A stretch of 64,000 nucleotides of DNA, taken from positions 62,001 to 126,000 of the forward strand of contig NZ_JAPYKH010000006.1 in the NCBI RefSeq assembly GCF_029623345.1. The letters run 5' to 3'. The DNA is from Sphingomonas phyllosphaerae (GTDB taxonomy: Bacteria > Pseudomonadota > Alphaproteobacteria > Sphingomonadales > Sphingomonadaceae). The position numbers and the translations under genes are program-made. This document shows positions 31,157 to 40,029 of the stretch, in pieces. Under the pieces are notes generated by a model, which was not told the origin of the DNA, ran no database searches, and worked only from the letters and a program-made list of their open reading frames with translations. The number at the start of each line of letters is the position of its first letter. Positions within the stretch are counted from its first letter, which is position 1.

Positions 31157-33670
31157 GTGTCTACGGCCATCTCTATCCGCCCCGCCCGACGGCTAGCGTC
31201 GTCCTTGGGGGGTAAAACATTGATCTCGATATTCCTGGCGGCAGCGATGTCGTCGACCGCACCCGTCGCGCCCGGAGCCGATGCCAGCGAACCGCTGAGC
31301 GCGTCGGCGCCGGACACGGTCACCACCGGCGTGGCCAAGGGGCGCGACCGGCTCGACAGCGCCACCTCGACCAGCAGCCTCAGGGCCGCCGACATCGAGA
31401 AGCTGGCGCCGCGCTCGATCGCCGACCTGCTGCGCGACATCCCCGGCGTCCGCTCCGAGTCTGCCACCGGCGAGGGTTTGGTGAGCCTCAGCGTGCGCGG
31501 CCTGCCGCTGGCCTCGTCGGGGATCAAGTTCGTCCAGCTCCAGGAGGACGGACTGCCCGTGCTCGAGTTCGGCGACATGCAGGGGCTCGGCGCCGACGGG
31601 CTGGTGCGCGCCGACCTCAATCTCGCGCAGGTGGAAGTGATCCGCGGCGGCTCGGCCTCGACCTTCGCGTCCAACTCGCCCGGCGGGCTGATCAACTTCA
31701 TCTCCAAGACCGGGGAGAGCGAGGGCGGCGCGGTCGCGCTGACCGCCGGGCTCGATTACGGCCAGTATCGCATCGACGCCGACCAGGGCGGCCAGCTCGG
31801 CGACACGTGGCGCTACCATATCGGGGGCTATTACCGCCGCGGCGAGGGGCCGCGCACGGCCGGCTATGACGCGCAGCGCGGCGGGCAGGTGAAGCTCAAC
31901 CTCACCAAGACGTTCGATGGCGGCTTTGTGCGGCTGTACGGCAAGTATCTCGACGATCGCACGCCCTTTTACGACGTCGTGCCGATGCGCGCGACCGGGT
32001 CCGAGCGGCACCCGGCGCCGCGCCCAGTAGCGGCCTTCGACATCGGCTCAGGGGTGCTGCTATCGCGCTCGATCCGCGACGTTCTCGTGCTTGACGGTGC
32101 CAATCAGCCAATGCGGCACGACATCGGCGACGGGCAGCGCACGCGCTCGCTGAGCGGCGGGATCGAGGCGCAGATCGACGTGGCAGACTGGACAGTGAGC
32201 GAGCGGTTCCGCATCAGCAGCGTCTCGGGCGCGCTGGTGAGTCCCTTCGCGACCATGTTCCTGCCGGCCGCGCGCGCTGCAAGCCTCGCCGGCCTCGGCG
32301 GGCAGCTGTCCTATGCCAACGGTGCGCTCGCTGGGCAGGTGATCGCCGATCCGGCCAGCCTGAACGGCAACGGACTCGTCGGCCTGCTCAGCATTCTCGA
32401 CCTGCGCATCCGCGATTATGGCAATGTCACCAGCGACACGCGTGCCAGCCGGGTGTGGAACGTCGGCGAGGGCGAACTGACGCTCACCGGCGGCTTCTAC
32501 GCGGCGCGCCAAGCGATCGATCGCGACACCTTGTGGAGCACGATGCTCTCCGACGTGCGTGGAGACGGCAAATCGGCGCTGGTCGACCTCAGCACCGTCA
32601 CCGGCGCGCGGCTGACCGACAAGGGCGTGCTCGCCTATCAGTTCATGTTGCTGCCCGGGAAGCGGCGGCGCAGCCTGGACCTCGATTACGCGGTCAACGC
32701 GCCCTTCGCCTCGGCCAATTACCACGTCGGCGCGGTCGCGCTCGGTGCGAGTCTGCGCTACGACACAGGCCGCGCCAGCGGTCGCCTGTATGGGTCGGAT
32801 CTCGGCGGCGACCGCGTTGGCACCGTGACGCGCGACATCGACGGTGACGGCCGCCTCTCCGCGCCCGAGACCAAGGTCGGCATCACCCCGCTCGGTGCGC
32901 CAGCGCCGCTCGACTATCGCTACCATTATCTGTCCTACTCGACCGGGATCAACTGGCGCGTCGCCGAGCCCTTCGCGCTGTTCGCGCGCTACAGCCGCGG
33001 CGCACGCGCCAACGCGGATCGCCTGCTGTTCAGCTCGATCGTCGACACCACGACCGGTGCGCTGGCGCTGCCGCGTGCCGCCTACGACCCGGTGCGGCAG
33101 GCCGAACTGGGCGCCAAGTTCCGGCAGGACGGGCTGTCCTTCAACGTCACCGGCTTCTGGGCACAGGCGCAGGACAGCAACGTCGATCAGGTCACGACCG
33201 ACCCGATCGAGCGTGACTATCAGGCGCACGGCATCGAGATCGAGGGCGGCGTGCGGCACGGCATCTTCGCGCTCAACGGCGGCGCGACGTTGACCCACGC
33301 GGCCATCACGCGCGACGCGGTCAACCCGCGCGTCGAGGGCAACGTTCCGCGCCACCAGGCCAAGCTGACCTTCCAGGCGACGCCGCAGCTCGTCACCAAG
33401 CGGTTCAGCCTGGGCGCGGTGTTCATCGGCACCACGGGCAGTTACGCGCAGGACAACAACCTGCTGCGCATGCCGGGCTATGTCACCACCAACGCGTTCG
33501 TGCAGGTCCGCGCGGCGGAGCGGCTATCGCTCGGGCTGAACGCGAGCAACCTGTTCGACGTCGCGGCGATCAGTGGGTTCGACGACGCGGCGATCCCGTC
33601 GAGCGGAATCCTGCGCGCGCGCGTGCTCAACGGGCGGACGGTGTCGGCGACGGCGCGGCTCGACTTCTGA
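31157..33670 (+). CDS. TonB-dependent outer-membrane receptor
   Basis: An 837-residue receptor with a signal sequence in the first 45 residues, a plug domain (about 70-190; ADLLRDIPGVRSESA, LSVRGLPLASSG, VEVIRGGSASTFASNSPGG) and a 22-strand barrel ending in the aromatic-terminated strand TVSATARLDF. The start is GTG at 31157. The plug resembles receptors for iron chelates or carbohydrates; DIDGDGRLSAPETKVG in an external loop looks like a calcium-binding loop. Substrate not predictable. It stands alone, with 235 nt of upstream sequence that contains no other gene; no TonB or FecI/FecR gene is beside it. Confidence 0.93.
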   Translation: MSTAISIRPARRLASSLGGKTLISIFLAAAMSSTAPVAPGADASEPLSASAPDTVTTGVAKGRDRLDSATSTSSLRAADIEKLAPRSIADLLRDIPGVRSESATGEGLVSLSVRGLPLASSGIKFVQLQEDGLPVLEFGDMQGLGADGLVRADLNLAQVEVIRGGSASTFASNSPGGLINFISKTGESEGGAVALTAGLDYGQYRIDADQGGQLGDTWRYHIGGYYRRGEGPRTAGYDAQRGGQVKLNLTKTFDGGFVRLYGKYLDDRTPFYDVVPMRATGSERHPAPRPVAAFDIGSGVLLSRSIRDVLVLDGANQPMRHDIGDGQRTRSLSGGIEAQIDVADWTVSERFRISSVSGALVSPFATMFLPAARAASLAGLGGQLSYANGALAGQVIADPASLNGNGLVGLLSILDLRIRDYGNVTSDTRASRVWNVGEGELTLTGGFYAARQAIDRDTLWSTMLSDVRGDGKSALVDLSTVTGARLTDKGVLAYQFMLLPGKRRRSLDLDYAVNAPFASANYHVGAVALGASLRYDTGRASGRLYGSDLGGDRVGTVTRDIDGDGRLSAPETKVGITPLGAPAPLDYRYHYLSYSTGINWRVAEPFALFARYSRGARANADRLLFSSIVDTTTGALALPRAAYDPVRQAELGAKFRQDGLSFNVTGFWAQAQDSNVDQVTTDPIERDYQAHGIEIEGGVRHGIFALNGGATLTHAAITRDAVNPRVEGNVPRHQAKLTFQATPQLVTKRFSLGAVFIGTTGSYAQDNNLLRMPGYVTTNAFVQVRAAERLSLGLNASNLFDVAAISGFDDAAIPSSGILRARVLNGRTVSATARLDF

Positions 33671-33698
33671 GCCGACGGCGGGGGCGGCGTCACCCGCG

Positions 33699-34211
33699 TC
33701 ACCCCCGCTCGACCGCGCGGCGCGGCGCGGCGGCGAGCAGCTGATCCAGCGCGACGGGCGCGAAACCGTGCACGTCGACGCCCACGTCATGCTGCCGCTT
33801 CATCGGTGCGAGCCGACCGTGGCTGTGGCCGTGCAGGTTGATCGCGCCGCGGTGCTGCCCGTTCCAGCTACGAAACGGATAGTGGCCGAGGACCAGCTTG
33901 CGTCCGTCGAGCTCGAGTTCGGCATAGTCGCCGACGCTCGCCCAACCCGGTGCGGCGAGCGTCTCTGCTGGATCATTGTTGCCGCGCAGCAGGTGCTTGG
34001 TCCCGTTCAGCCGGGCCAGCAGCGGCGCCACCGCGTCGGCGCGGCGCGCGACATCGCCGAGGTGCCACACGATGTCCTCGCGCCCGACCGTCGCGTTCCA
34101 GCGCTCGACCAGCAGCGCGTCCATCGCCGCCACGTCGGCGAAGGGGCGTCTCCAGATGTTGATCGTGCGGTGATCGCCGAAGTGCGTGTCGGCGGTGAAC
34201 CAGATCGTCAT
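33699..34211 (-). CDS. Small metallophosphoesterase, phage/YfcE-like
   Basis: A 170-residue calcineurin-like phosphoesterase. Motifs are FTADTHFGDHRTI (D-x-H) at the start, WHLGDVARR (GD) near 49, LRGNNDP (GN) near 74, LGHYPF near 107 and INLHGHSHG (GHxH) near 124, giving a full set of metal ligands. It is the single-domain type also seen in phages. It overlaps the spore-photoproduct-lyase-like gene by 4 nt (ATGA) on the same strand, so the two are co-translated. A role in processing a nucleotide or DNA end made by the radical SAM partner is possible but unproven. Confidence 0.85.
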   Translation of the reverse strand: MTIWFTADTHFGDHRTINIWRRPFADVAAMDALLVERWNATVGREDIVWHLGDVARRADAVAPLLARLNGTKHLLRGNNDPAETLAAPGWASVGDYAELELDGRKLVLGHYPFRSWNGQHRGAINLHGHSHGRLAPMKRQHDVGVDVHGFAPVALDQLLAAAPRRAVERG

Positions 34212-35290
34212 GTCCAGTAGAGCAGCCGCGCCGCGGGCAGCGCCTTCGCCAGCCGCGCCTCGAAGAAGCTGCGCAAGGCGCGCATCGTCGCGGCGTCGTA
34301 CACCTGCTTCTCGCCGCCGAACTTGGTCCGCTTGGTGGTGCGATCCCGGCCCGTCATGTCGAGGGAGGAGCCGGGATACCAGCTCGTCAGCACCGCTTGC
34401 GAGGTGGCGGTGTAGCGGTGCGTGATCAGCTCGACGGTGAGGTCGAGGTCGGGCGCGCCCGCCAGCGCGGCGGCGGCATCTTCGATCAGCGCGTCATAGG
34501 CGCTCTCCCAGCCCGGCGCCGCGATGATCGGCGCGATCGTCAGCCCCACAGGATAGCCGGCGTCCGCCATCCGCCGCAGCGCGCGCAGCCGCGCCGCGAC
34601 CGGCGCCGTGCCGCCCTCGAAGCGCGCGAAGGCGGGCGGGTTGATCGAGGCGCGCATCCGCGTGCGACCATTGTGGTCGAGCGCGAGCAGCGGTGCGACA
34701 TCGGCGAACTTGGTGGTGAAGCGCAGTTGCGCCTCGGCCTGCCACCGTCCGAACCAGGCGATCGCGGCGGAGAGCGATCCGGTCAGCGGCTCCAGCGCGA
34801 GCGGGTCGGTGTAGCAGGACGCCTCGAAGGTGGTGCCCTCCCCGGCGCGGGCGCGCTGGCGCGAGGTGACGGTGCCGCGTCCGAGATGATCGGGCAGCAC
34901 CGCCAAGATCTCCTCGAGATTGGCGTAGACGCGCGTGACCGGCGGCCCCTGCAGCGAGCCGGCGAGATAGCAATAGCTGCAATGCGCCGGGCAGCCCTCG
35001 GCGAGGTCGACGCGCCAGTCGGCGCTGGGCGCGATCGGCTGGAGCCGCCGCTTCGACGGCGGCGCGACCGTGACCGCCAGCGTCGCCTTCGCCGCGGCAT
35101 AGGCGCGGCGCGGATCGTCCGGCAGGTCGAGCGTGAGCCGGTCGCCGGGCAGCTCGATCACGTCGATGCCCGCGGCGCCCGCGCGCGCGGCGATCGCGCG
35201 GCCGTGGGCGAAGCCGCGCGCGGCGCGCGTGATCAGCAGCCGACGCGGGCGCCAGACGACGGGGCGGGGAAGGTCGGTCGCGAGCGCCAC
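34208..35290 (-). CDS. Radical SAM protein of the spore photoproduct lyase family
   Basis: A protein of about 360 residues. The cluster motif is C-x3-C-x2-C in AEGCPAHCSYCYLAGS, as in spore photoproduct lyase (SplB); it binds the [4Fe-4S] cluster that cleaves SAM. Other SPL-like blocks are ASCYTDPLALEPLTG, TTKFADVAPLL and RASINPP. SPL repairs the spore-type thymine dimer in Bacillus and clostridia; an alphaproteobacterium does not form such spores, so this branch probably has another substrate. The start is taken as GTG at 35290; a TTG at 35293 directly precedes it. The downstream gene, a metallophosphoesterase, overlaps it. The C-terminal conserved cysteine of SplB is not apparent. Confidence 0.82.
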   Translation of the reverse strand: MALATDLPRPVVWRPRRLLITRAARGFAHGRAIAARAGAAGIDVIELPGDRLTLDLPDDPRRAYAAAKATLAVTVAPPSKRRLQPIAPSADWRVDLAEGCPAHCSYCYLAGSLQGPPVTRVYANLEEILAVLPDHLGRGTVTSRQRARAGEGTTFEASCYTDPLALEPLTGSLSAAIAWFGRWQAEAQLRFTTKFADVAPLLALDHNGRTRMRASINPPAFARFEGGTAPVAARLRALRRMADAGYPVGLTIAPIIAAPGWESAYDALIEDAAAALAGAPDLDLTVELITHRYTATSQAVLTSWYPGSSLDMTGRDRTTKRTKFGGEKQVYDAATMRALRSFFEARLAKALPAARLLYWT

Positions 35291-35420
35291 CAAGGCCGAA
35301 CGAGCCGAGGCGGGCAGGGTTCAGCGTCAGATCGAAGAAGTCGTGGCGGCTGAACCCCGGGCGGCGGCGTGTGATTGCGCCCGTCGTCGCGGTGCCTTAA
35401 TCGAGTGGCACAGTGACTCG

Positions 35421-37511
35421 ATGAGGACGCCTGCCCCGATGACTTCGAAGATCCTGCTGGGACTCTCGCTCGTAAGCTCCCTCGCCGTGACGCCGGTGGC
35501 GGCCCAGACCCGACCGGCCACCGCGCCCGCGCCGACCAACACGGCCGCGGCGACCGGCCCGCGCTACGGCGCATTCGGCGTCGACCTGACGGCGCGCGAC
35601 TCCGCGGTAAAGCCCGGCGACGATTTCTGGACCTACGCCAACGGCCAGTGGGACAAGACGACGCCGATCGCGGCCGACCGCCAGTCCGCCGGCCCCGCGG
35701 TGGTGCTGAGCGACGAGGCCGAGCTCCAGGTCCGCCGCATCCTCGAGGAGGCGACCAGCGACCCCGCCGCGATCGGCCCGGCGGCGCCGCAGATCGGCGC
35801 GCTCTACGCCAGCTTCATGGACCAGGCCGCGATCGAGCGCGCCGGCACCGCGCCGCTCAAGCCCTACTTTGCCACGATCGACGCGGCGCGCGACCGCGGC
35901 CAGCTCCAGCGCCTGTTCGCCACGGTCGGCTATGCCTCGCCGGTCGAGATCAGCCAGCTGCCAGACCCGTCCGATCCGACGCGCTACGTCGCCAATTGGG
36001 GGCAGGGCTCGCTCGGCATGGGCGGGCGCGACTATTACCTGCTGCCCGGCGCCAAGTACGACGCCTATCGCGCCGCCTACCGCCGCTATGTCGAGCAGGT
36101 GCTGACGCTCGCCGGGATCGGCGACGCGGCGGCGCGCGCCGACCGGATCATCGCGCTGGAGACCGCGATGGCCAAGGTGCAATGGTCGCCGGTCGAGCAG
36201 CGCGACCTCGCCAAGATGCTCAAGCCGATGACGGTGGCGCAGCGCCGCGCGCTCGCGCCCGAGTTCGACTTCGCCGCGATGGAGACGACCGCGGGCTACG
36301 GCAACCAGCCGGTGCTGATCGTCAGCGACGACACCGCGCTGACCGCGCTCGGCAAGATCTTCGCCGCGACGCCGGTGAGCACCTGGCAGGACTGGATCAA
36401 GTTCCGCTTCGCCTCGAGCCAGGCGGCGGTGCTGCCCAAGGCATTCGACGACGCGAGCTTCGCCTTCTACGGCAAGACGCTGAGCGACCAGCCCGAGCAG
36501 CGCGCGCGGTGGAAGCGCGGCGTGGCGCTGGTCAACGGCGCGATGGGCGAGGCGGTCGGCAAAGTCTATGTCGCGCGCTTCTACCCGCCCGAGAGCGAGG
36601 CCAAGATGGCCGAGCTGATCAAGAACCTGCGCGGCGCCTATCGCGAGCGGATCGACGGCAACAACTGGATGGACGCCGCGACCAAGCAGGCCGCGCTGGC
36701 CAAGCTGGCCGCGTTCGAGCCGCGCACCGGCCACCCTGTGACGTACATCGATTATGGCGCGCTCAAGGTCGTGCGCGGCGATCCGCTCGGCAACAACCTG
36801 CGCGCCGCCGAGTTCGACCATCAACTCGAGCTCAGCCGCTTCCCCAAGCCGGTCGATCGCAGCCTGTGGGGCATGACCCCGCAGACCGTGAACGCTTATT
36901 ACGATCCGCTCGCGAACCAGATCACCTTCCCCGCCGCGATCCTGCAGCCCCCCTTCTTCGATCCCAAGGCTGACGTGGCGGTGAACTACGGCGCGATCGG
37001 GGCGGTGATCGGGCACGAGATGGGCCACGGCTTCGACGACCAAGGCAGCCAGTTCTCCGCCTCGGGCAAGTTCGAAAATTGGTGGACGCCCGCCACCCGC
37101 GAGGCCTTCACCAAGCGCACCGGCCTGCTGGTCGGCCAGTACGACCAATATGAGCCGATCCCGGGCGTGAAGGTGAAGGGCGCGCTGACCTTGGGCGAGA
37201 ATATCGGCGACCTCGGCGGGATCGAGGCAGCCTATTCGGCCTACCAGCGCTACCAGGCCGAGCACGGCAAGGCGCCGGTGATCGACGGGCTGACCGGCGA
37301 CCAGCGCTTCTTCCTCGCCTATGCCCAGGCGTGGCGGAGCAAGATCCGCGAGGGCGCGCTGCGCGCGCGGCTGCTGACCGACCCGCACTCGCCGGCCTTC
37401 TACCGCGTCAACGGCATCGTGCGGAACGTCGACGCCTGGTACGACGCCTTCGGGGTCAAGCCGGGCGACAAGCTGTACCTCGCGCCGAAGGATCGGGTGA
37501 AGATCTGGTGA
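35421..37511 (+). CDS. M13-family zinc metallopeptidase, secreted
   Basis: A 696-residue neprilysin-like peptidase (PepO type). A signal peptide (ILLGLSLVSSLAVTPVAAQ) directs export. The N-terminal domain includes PGDDFWTYANGQW, and the catalytic domain has NQITFPAAILQPPFF, HEMGHGFDDQGSQF (zinc His pair and Glu, near residue 531) and the third ligand motif GENIGDLGG. It should cleave peptides in the periplasm or outside. Two starts are possible, ATG 35421 and ATG 35439; the second has GAGGA at a good distance. The frame is open for another 96 codons upstream, but that stretch is Arg/Ala-rich and antisense to the neighbouring gene. Confidence 0.95.
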   Translation: MRTPAPMTSKILLGLSLVSSLAVTPVAAQTRPATAPAPTNTAAATGPRYGAFGVDLTARDSAVKPGDDFWTYANGQWDKTTPIAADRQSAGPAVVLSDEAELQVRRILEEATSDPAAIGPAAPQIGALYASFMDQAAIERAGTAPLKPYFATIDAARDRGQLQRLFATVGYASPVEISQLPDPSDPTRYVANWGQGSLGMGGRDYYLLPGAKYDAYRAAYRRYVEQVLTLAGIGDAAARADRIIALETAMAKVQWSPVEQRDLAKMLKPMTVAQRRALAPEFDFAAMETTAGYGNQPVLIVSDDTALTALGKIFAATPVSTWQDWIKFRFASSQAAVLPKAFDDASFAFYGKTLSDQPEQRARWKRGVALVNGAMGEAVGKVYVARFYPPESEAKMAELIKNLRGAYRERIDGNNWMDAATKQAALAKLAAFEPRTGHPVTYIDYGALKVVRGDPLGNNLRAAEFDHQLELSRFPKPVDRSLWGMTPQTVNAYYDPLANQITFPAAILQPPFFDPKADVAVNYGAIGAVIGHEMGHGFDDQGSQFSASGKFENWWTPATREAFTKRTGLLVGQYDQYEPIPGVKVKGALTLGENIGDLGGIEAAYSAYQRYQAEHGKAPVIDGLTGDQRFFLAYAQAWRSKIREGALRARLLTDPHSPAFYRVNGIVRNVDAWYDAFGVKPGDKLYLAPKDRVKIW

Positions 37512-37546
37512 AGGTGGCGGCCTAGGCGCGCCGGATCGGCGCCTCC

Positions 37547-37644
37547 CCGTCATCCCCGCGCAGCCGGGGATCCATGGACGCTGACGCGGCGGCTCTATCA
37601 TGAGCGTCAGCGTGTCTGGATCCCCGCGTGCGCGGGAATGACGG
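37547..37644. repeat. Intergenic mobile-like repeat with terminal inverted repeats, copy A
   Basis: This 98-bp element has near-perfect terminal inverted repeats CCGTCATCCCCGCG (37547-37560) and CGCGGGAATGACGG (37631-37644), and an internal inverted segment, CTGACGC with GCGTCAG. A 24-bp core (37604-37627) is identical to 62717-62740 in copy B. It lies between the M13 peptidase and photolyase genes, with no coding capacity. Confidence 0.7.
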
Positions 37645-37731
37645 TGAGGAGCGAGAATGACGAAGGGGAAGACGCGGACACCGCCCTCCTAACCCACGTT
37701 GCTTTCGCGCCGCCCGCGCGTTGGCGCTGGC

Positions 37732-39288
37732 ATGACTCTGCTGATCCCGCTGCTGGGCGACCAGCTCACCCCCACGCTCGCCAGCCTGCGCGACGTCGAC
37801 CGCGGTAGCGCGGTCGTGCTGATGATGGAGGTGTGGGACGAGGCCACCTATGTGCGCCATCATCAGAAGAAGATCGCGCTGATCTTCGCGGCGATGCGCC
37901 ACTTCGCCGCGGCGCTGCGCGACGACGGGTGGACGGTCGACTATGTCGCGCTCGATGCGCGCGGCAACACGCAGAGCTTCGCCGGCGAGGTCGAGCGCGC
38001 CGCCAAACGCCACCGCGCCAGCGCGATCCGCACCGTCGCGGGCGGCGAGTATCGCGTCCGCCAGGCGCAGGACGGCTGGGCGGAGCGCACCGGCCTGCCG
38101 GTCGACATCCTCGAGGACGACCGCTTCGTCTGCCCGCTACCGGACTTCTTCGCCTGGGCGCAGCGCTCGCGCGAGAAACGGATGGAATTCTTCTACCGCG
38201 AGATGCGCCGCCGCACCGGGCTGCTGATGACCGCCGACGGCAAACCCGAGGGTGGCCAGTGGAACTTCGACCACGACAATCGCGCCGGCCCCACCGCCGG
38301 GCGCAACTATCCCGCGCCGCTGCGCTTCGCCCCCGATGCGACGACGCGCGACGTCCTCGCCCTGGTCGCGAAGCGCTTCGGCGCGCATTTCGGCGCGCTC
38401 GAGTCGTTCGCGCTGCCGGTCACCCGAGCGCAGGCGTTGCAGGCGCTCGACCAGTTCGTCGACGAGGCGCTGCCCGACTTCGGCCGCTACCAGGACGCCA
38501 TGGTGGCGGGGCAGGATTATCTGTTCCACTCCAGCCTGTCGCTGTGCCTCAACCTCGGGCTGCTCGAACCCGTGGAAGTGTGCGAGGCGGCGGTGCGCGC
38601 CTATCAGCGCGGACGCGCGCCGATCAACTCGGTCGAGGGCTTCGTCCGCCAGATCATCGGCTGGCGCGAATATATGCGCGGCATGTACTGGTGGGACATG
38701 CCCGCGTTCGCCGAGCGCAACGCGCTGCAGGCGACGCGGCCGCTGCCCGACTTCTACTGGACCGGCGAGACCGACATGCGCTGCCTCGCCGAGGCGGTCG
38801 ATCAGACCCGGCGGGAGGCCTATGCGCACCATATTCAGCGATTGATGGTCCTCGGCAATTTCGCGCTGCTCGCCGGAGTGGCACCGGCGGCGATCTCGGA
38901 CTGGTTCCTGGTGGTCTATTTCGACGCTTATGAGTGGGTCGAGCTGCCCAACGTCGTCGGGATGAGCCAGTTCGCCGACGGCGGGGTGATCGCGTCGAAG
39001 CCCTATGTCGCGAGCGGCGCCTATATCGACCGCATGTCCGATTACTGCGGGCGATGCCGCTACGACGTCAAGAAGAAGACGGGTGAGGGGGCATGCCCGT
39101 TCAACGCGCTCTACTGGGACTTTGTCGCGCGTCACGAGGAACGCTTCTCGCGCAACCCGCGAATGCGCAACGTTTACGCCACGTGGCGGCGGTTCGACGA
39201 CGCGCGCCGGGCGGAATATCGCGACAGCGCGCGGGCGTTTTTGGAGACGCTGGAACCGGCAGGCCCGGGTTGGGCGCGGGTGGAGTAA
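37732..39288 (+). CDS. phrB: Iron-sulfur bacterial cryptochrome / (6-4) photolyase (PhrB type)
   Basis: A 518-residue flavoprotein of the FeS-BCP branch, which repairs (6-4) photoproducts with blue light in Agrobacterium PhrB. The start LLIPLLGDQLTP, HHQKKIALIFAAMRHFA and EGGQWNFDHDNR are family marks; the FAD region includes SVEGFVRQIIGWREYMRGMYW near 315. Four cysteines fit the [4Fe-4S] site: one in TDMRCLAEAVD near 352, two in DYCGRCRYDV and one in GEGACPFN near 454. The start chosen, ATG at 37732, removes 11 frame-open residues. A lumazine-type antenna is expected. It is near the SPL-like gene but in the opposite direction and not in an operon with it. Confidence 0.95.
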   Translation: MTLLIPLLGDQLTPTLASLRDVDRGSAVVLMMEVWDEATYVRHHQKKIALIFAAMRHFAAALRDDGWTVDYVALDARGNTQSFAGEVERAAKRHRASAIRTVAGGEYRVRQAQDGWAERTGLPVDILEDDRFVCPLPDFFAWAQRSREKRMEFFYREMRRRTGLLMTADGKPEGGQWNFDHDNRAGPTAGRNYPAPLRFAPDATTRDVLALVAKRFGAHFGALESFALPVTRAQALQALDQFVDEALPDFGRYQDAMVAGQDYLFHSSLSLCLNLGLLEPVEVCEAAVRAYQRGRAPINSVEGFVRQIIGWREYMRGMYWWDMPAFAERNALQATRPLPDFYWTGETDMRCLAEAVDQTRREAYAHHIQRLMVLGNFALLAGVAPAAISDWFLVVYFDAYEWVELPNVVGMSQFADGGVIASKPYVASGAYIDRMSDYCGRCRYDVKKKTGEGACPFNALYWDFVARHEERFSRNPRMRNVYATWRRFDDARRAEYRDSARAFLETLEPAGPGWARVE

Positions 39289-39312
39289 GGGTAAGCGCAT
39301 CATTGACAGCCC

Positions 39313-39420
39313 ATGTCGCGGCGCGCGGGTACGCCGACCAAGGTCGCGCTGGCCAAGAAGTCGCGGACGCGGGATAGGGTAAGCAAGGCGGCCCGCCGGG
39401 CCGTGCCGGAGACTGGGTGA
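39313..39420 (+). CDS. Possible small basic protein (35 residues)
   Basis: An ATG frame of 35 codons encodes a lysine- and arginine-rich peptide beginning MSRRAGTPTKVALAKKSRTR. It lies between the photolyase and gluconokinase genes and ends 3 nt before the TTG start of the latter. It is very basic and could be a small DNA- or RNA-binding protein. There is no good Shine-Dalgarno sequence, and chance frames of this length are common in GC-rich DNA, so support is weak. Confidence 0.25.
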   Translation: MSRRAGTPTKVALAKKSRTRDRVSKAARRAVPETG

Positions 39421-39423
39421 GCA

Positions 39424-39975
39424 TTGCACGCGATCGGGCAAGCGGACGGGAACGAGGGCGCGGGGGCGCTCGCGATCGTGGTGATGGGGGCGAGCGGCAC
39501 CGGCAAGACGACGCTCGCTACCGCGCTGGCGCGCGCGTTCGCCTGCCCGATGCTGGAGGGCGACACTTACCACTCCGCCGCCAATGTCGCGAAGATGCGC
39601 GAGGGGCGCCCCCTGACCGACGACGATCGCTGGCCGTGGCTTGACCGGCTCGGCGCGGCGCTCGGCGACGCCGCGCGCGAGGAAAAGCGTGCGGTCGCGG
39701 CCTGTTCGGCGCTGCGGCGGGTCTATCGCGAGCGGCTGGGCGCGGCCTCGGGGCTGCGTCTCGCCTTCGTCCTGCTCGCGCTCGACCGCGACACGATCGC
39801 GCGCCGGATGGCGACCCGCTCGGGCCATTACATGCCGGTTGCGTTACTCGACAGCCAGCTCGCCACGCTCGAGCCTCCTTCCGCCGACGAGCGCGCGCTG
39901 ACGCTGGACTCAACCCGTCCGCCCGACGAGCTGGTCGCGGCGGTGCGCGCGTGGTTGGGAGTGGTGCCAGGGTGA
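39424..39975 (+). CDS. gntK: Gluconokinase
   Basis: A 183-residue P-loop kinase that phosphorylates gluconate to 6-phosphogluconate. Walker A is MGASGTGKTTLA near residue 22, followed by the substrate region EGDTYHSAANVAKMREGRPLTDDDRWPWL, and ACSALRRVYRERLG near 98, all typical of GntK. GHYMPVALLDSQLATLEPP is the conserved lid/C-terminal block. The start is TTG at 39424 with no strong ribosome binding site; GTG codons near 39478 are alternatives just before the P-loop. The GntR-type regulator gene converges on it and may sense a sugar acid. Confidence 0.93.
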   Translation: MHAIGQADGNEGAGALAIVVMGASGTGKTTLATALARAFACPMLEGDTYHSAANVAKMREGRPLTDDDRWPWLDRLGAALGDAAREEKRAVAACSALRRVYRERLGAASGLRLAFVLLALDRDTIARRMATRSGHYMPVALLDSQLATLEPPSADERALTLDSTRPPDELVAAVRAWLGVVPG

Positions 39976-40029
39976 GGCGCTGAGACAAGGTGCCGATCCT
40001 CCCCGCAAACGGATAGGATCGTAGGTCGG

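Noticed and set aside
35397..37601. 734-codon open frame opposite the M13 peptidase
   Set aside because: No recognisable domain, and the codon pattern is the mirror of the real gene. It is a shadow frame.
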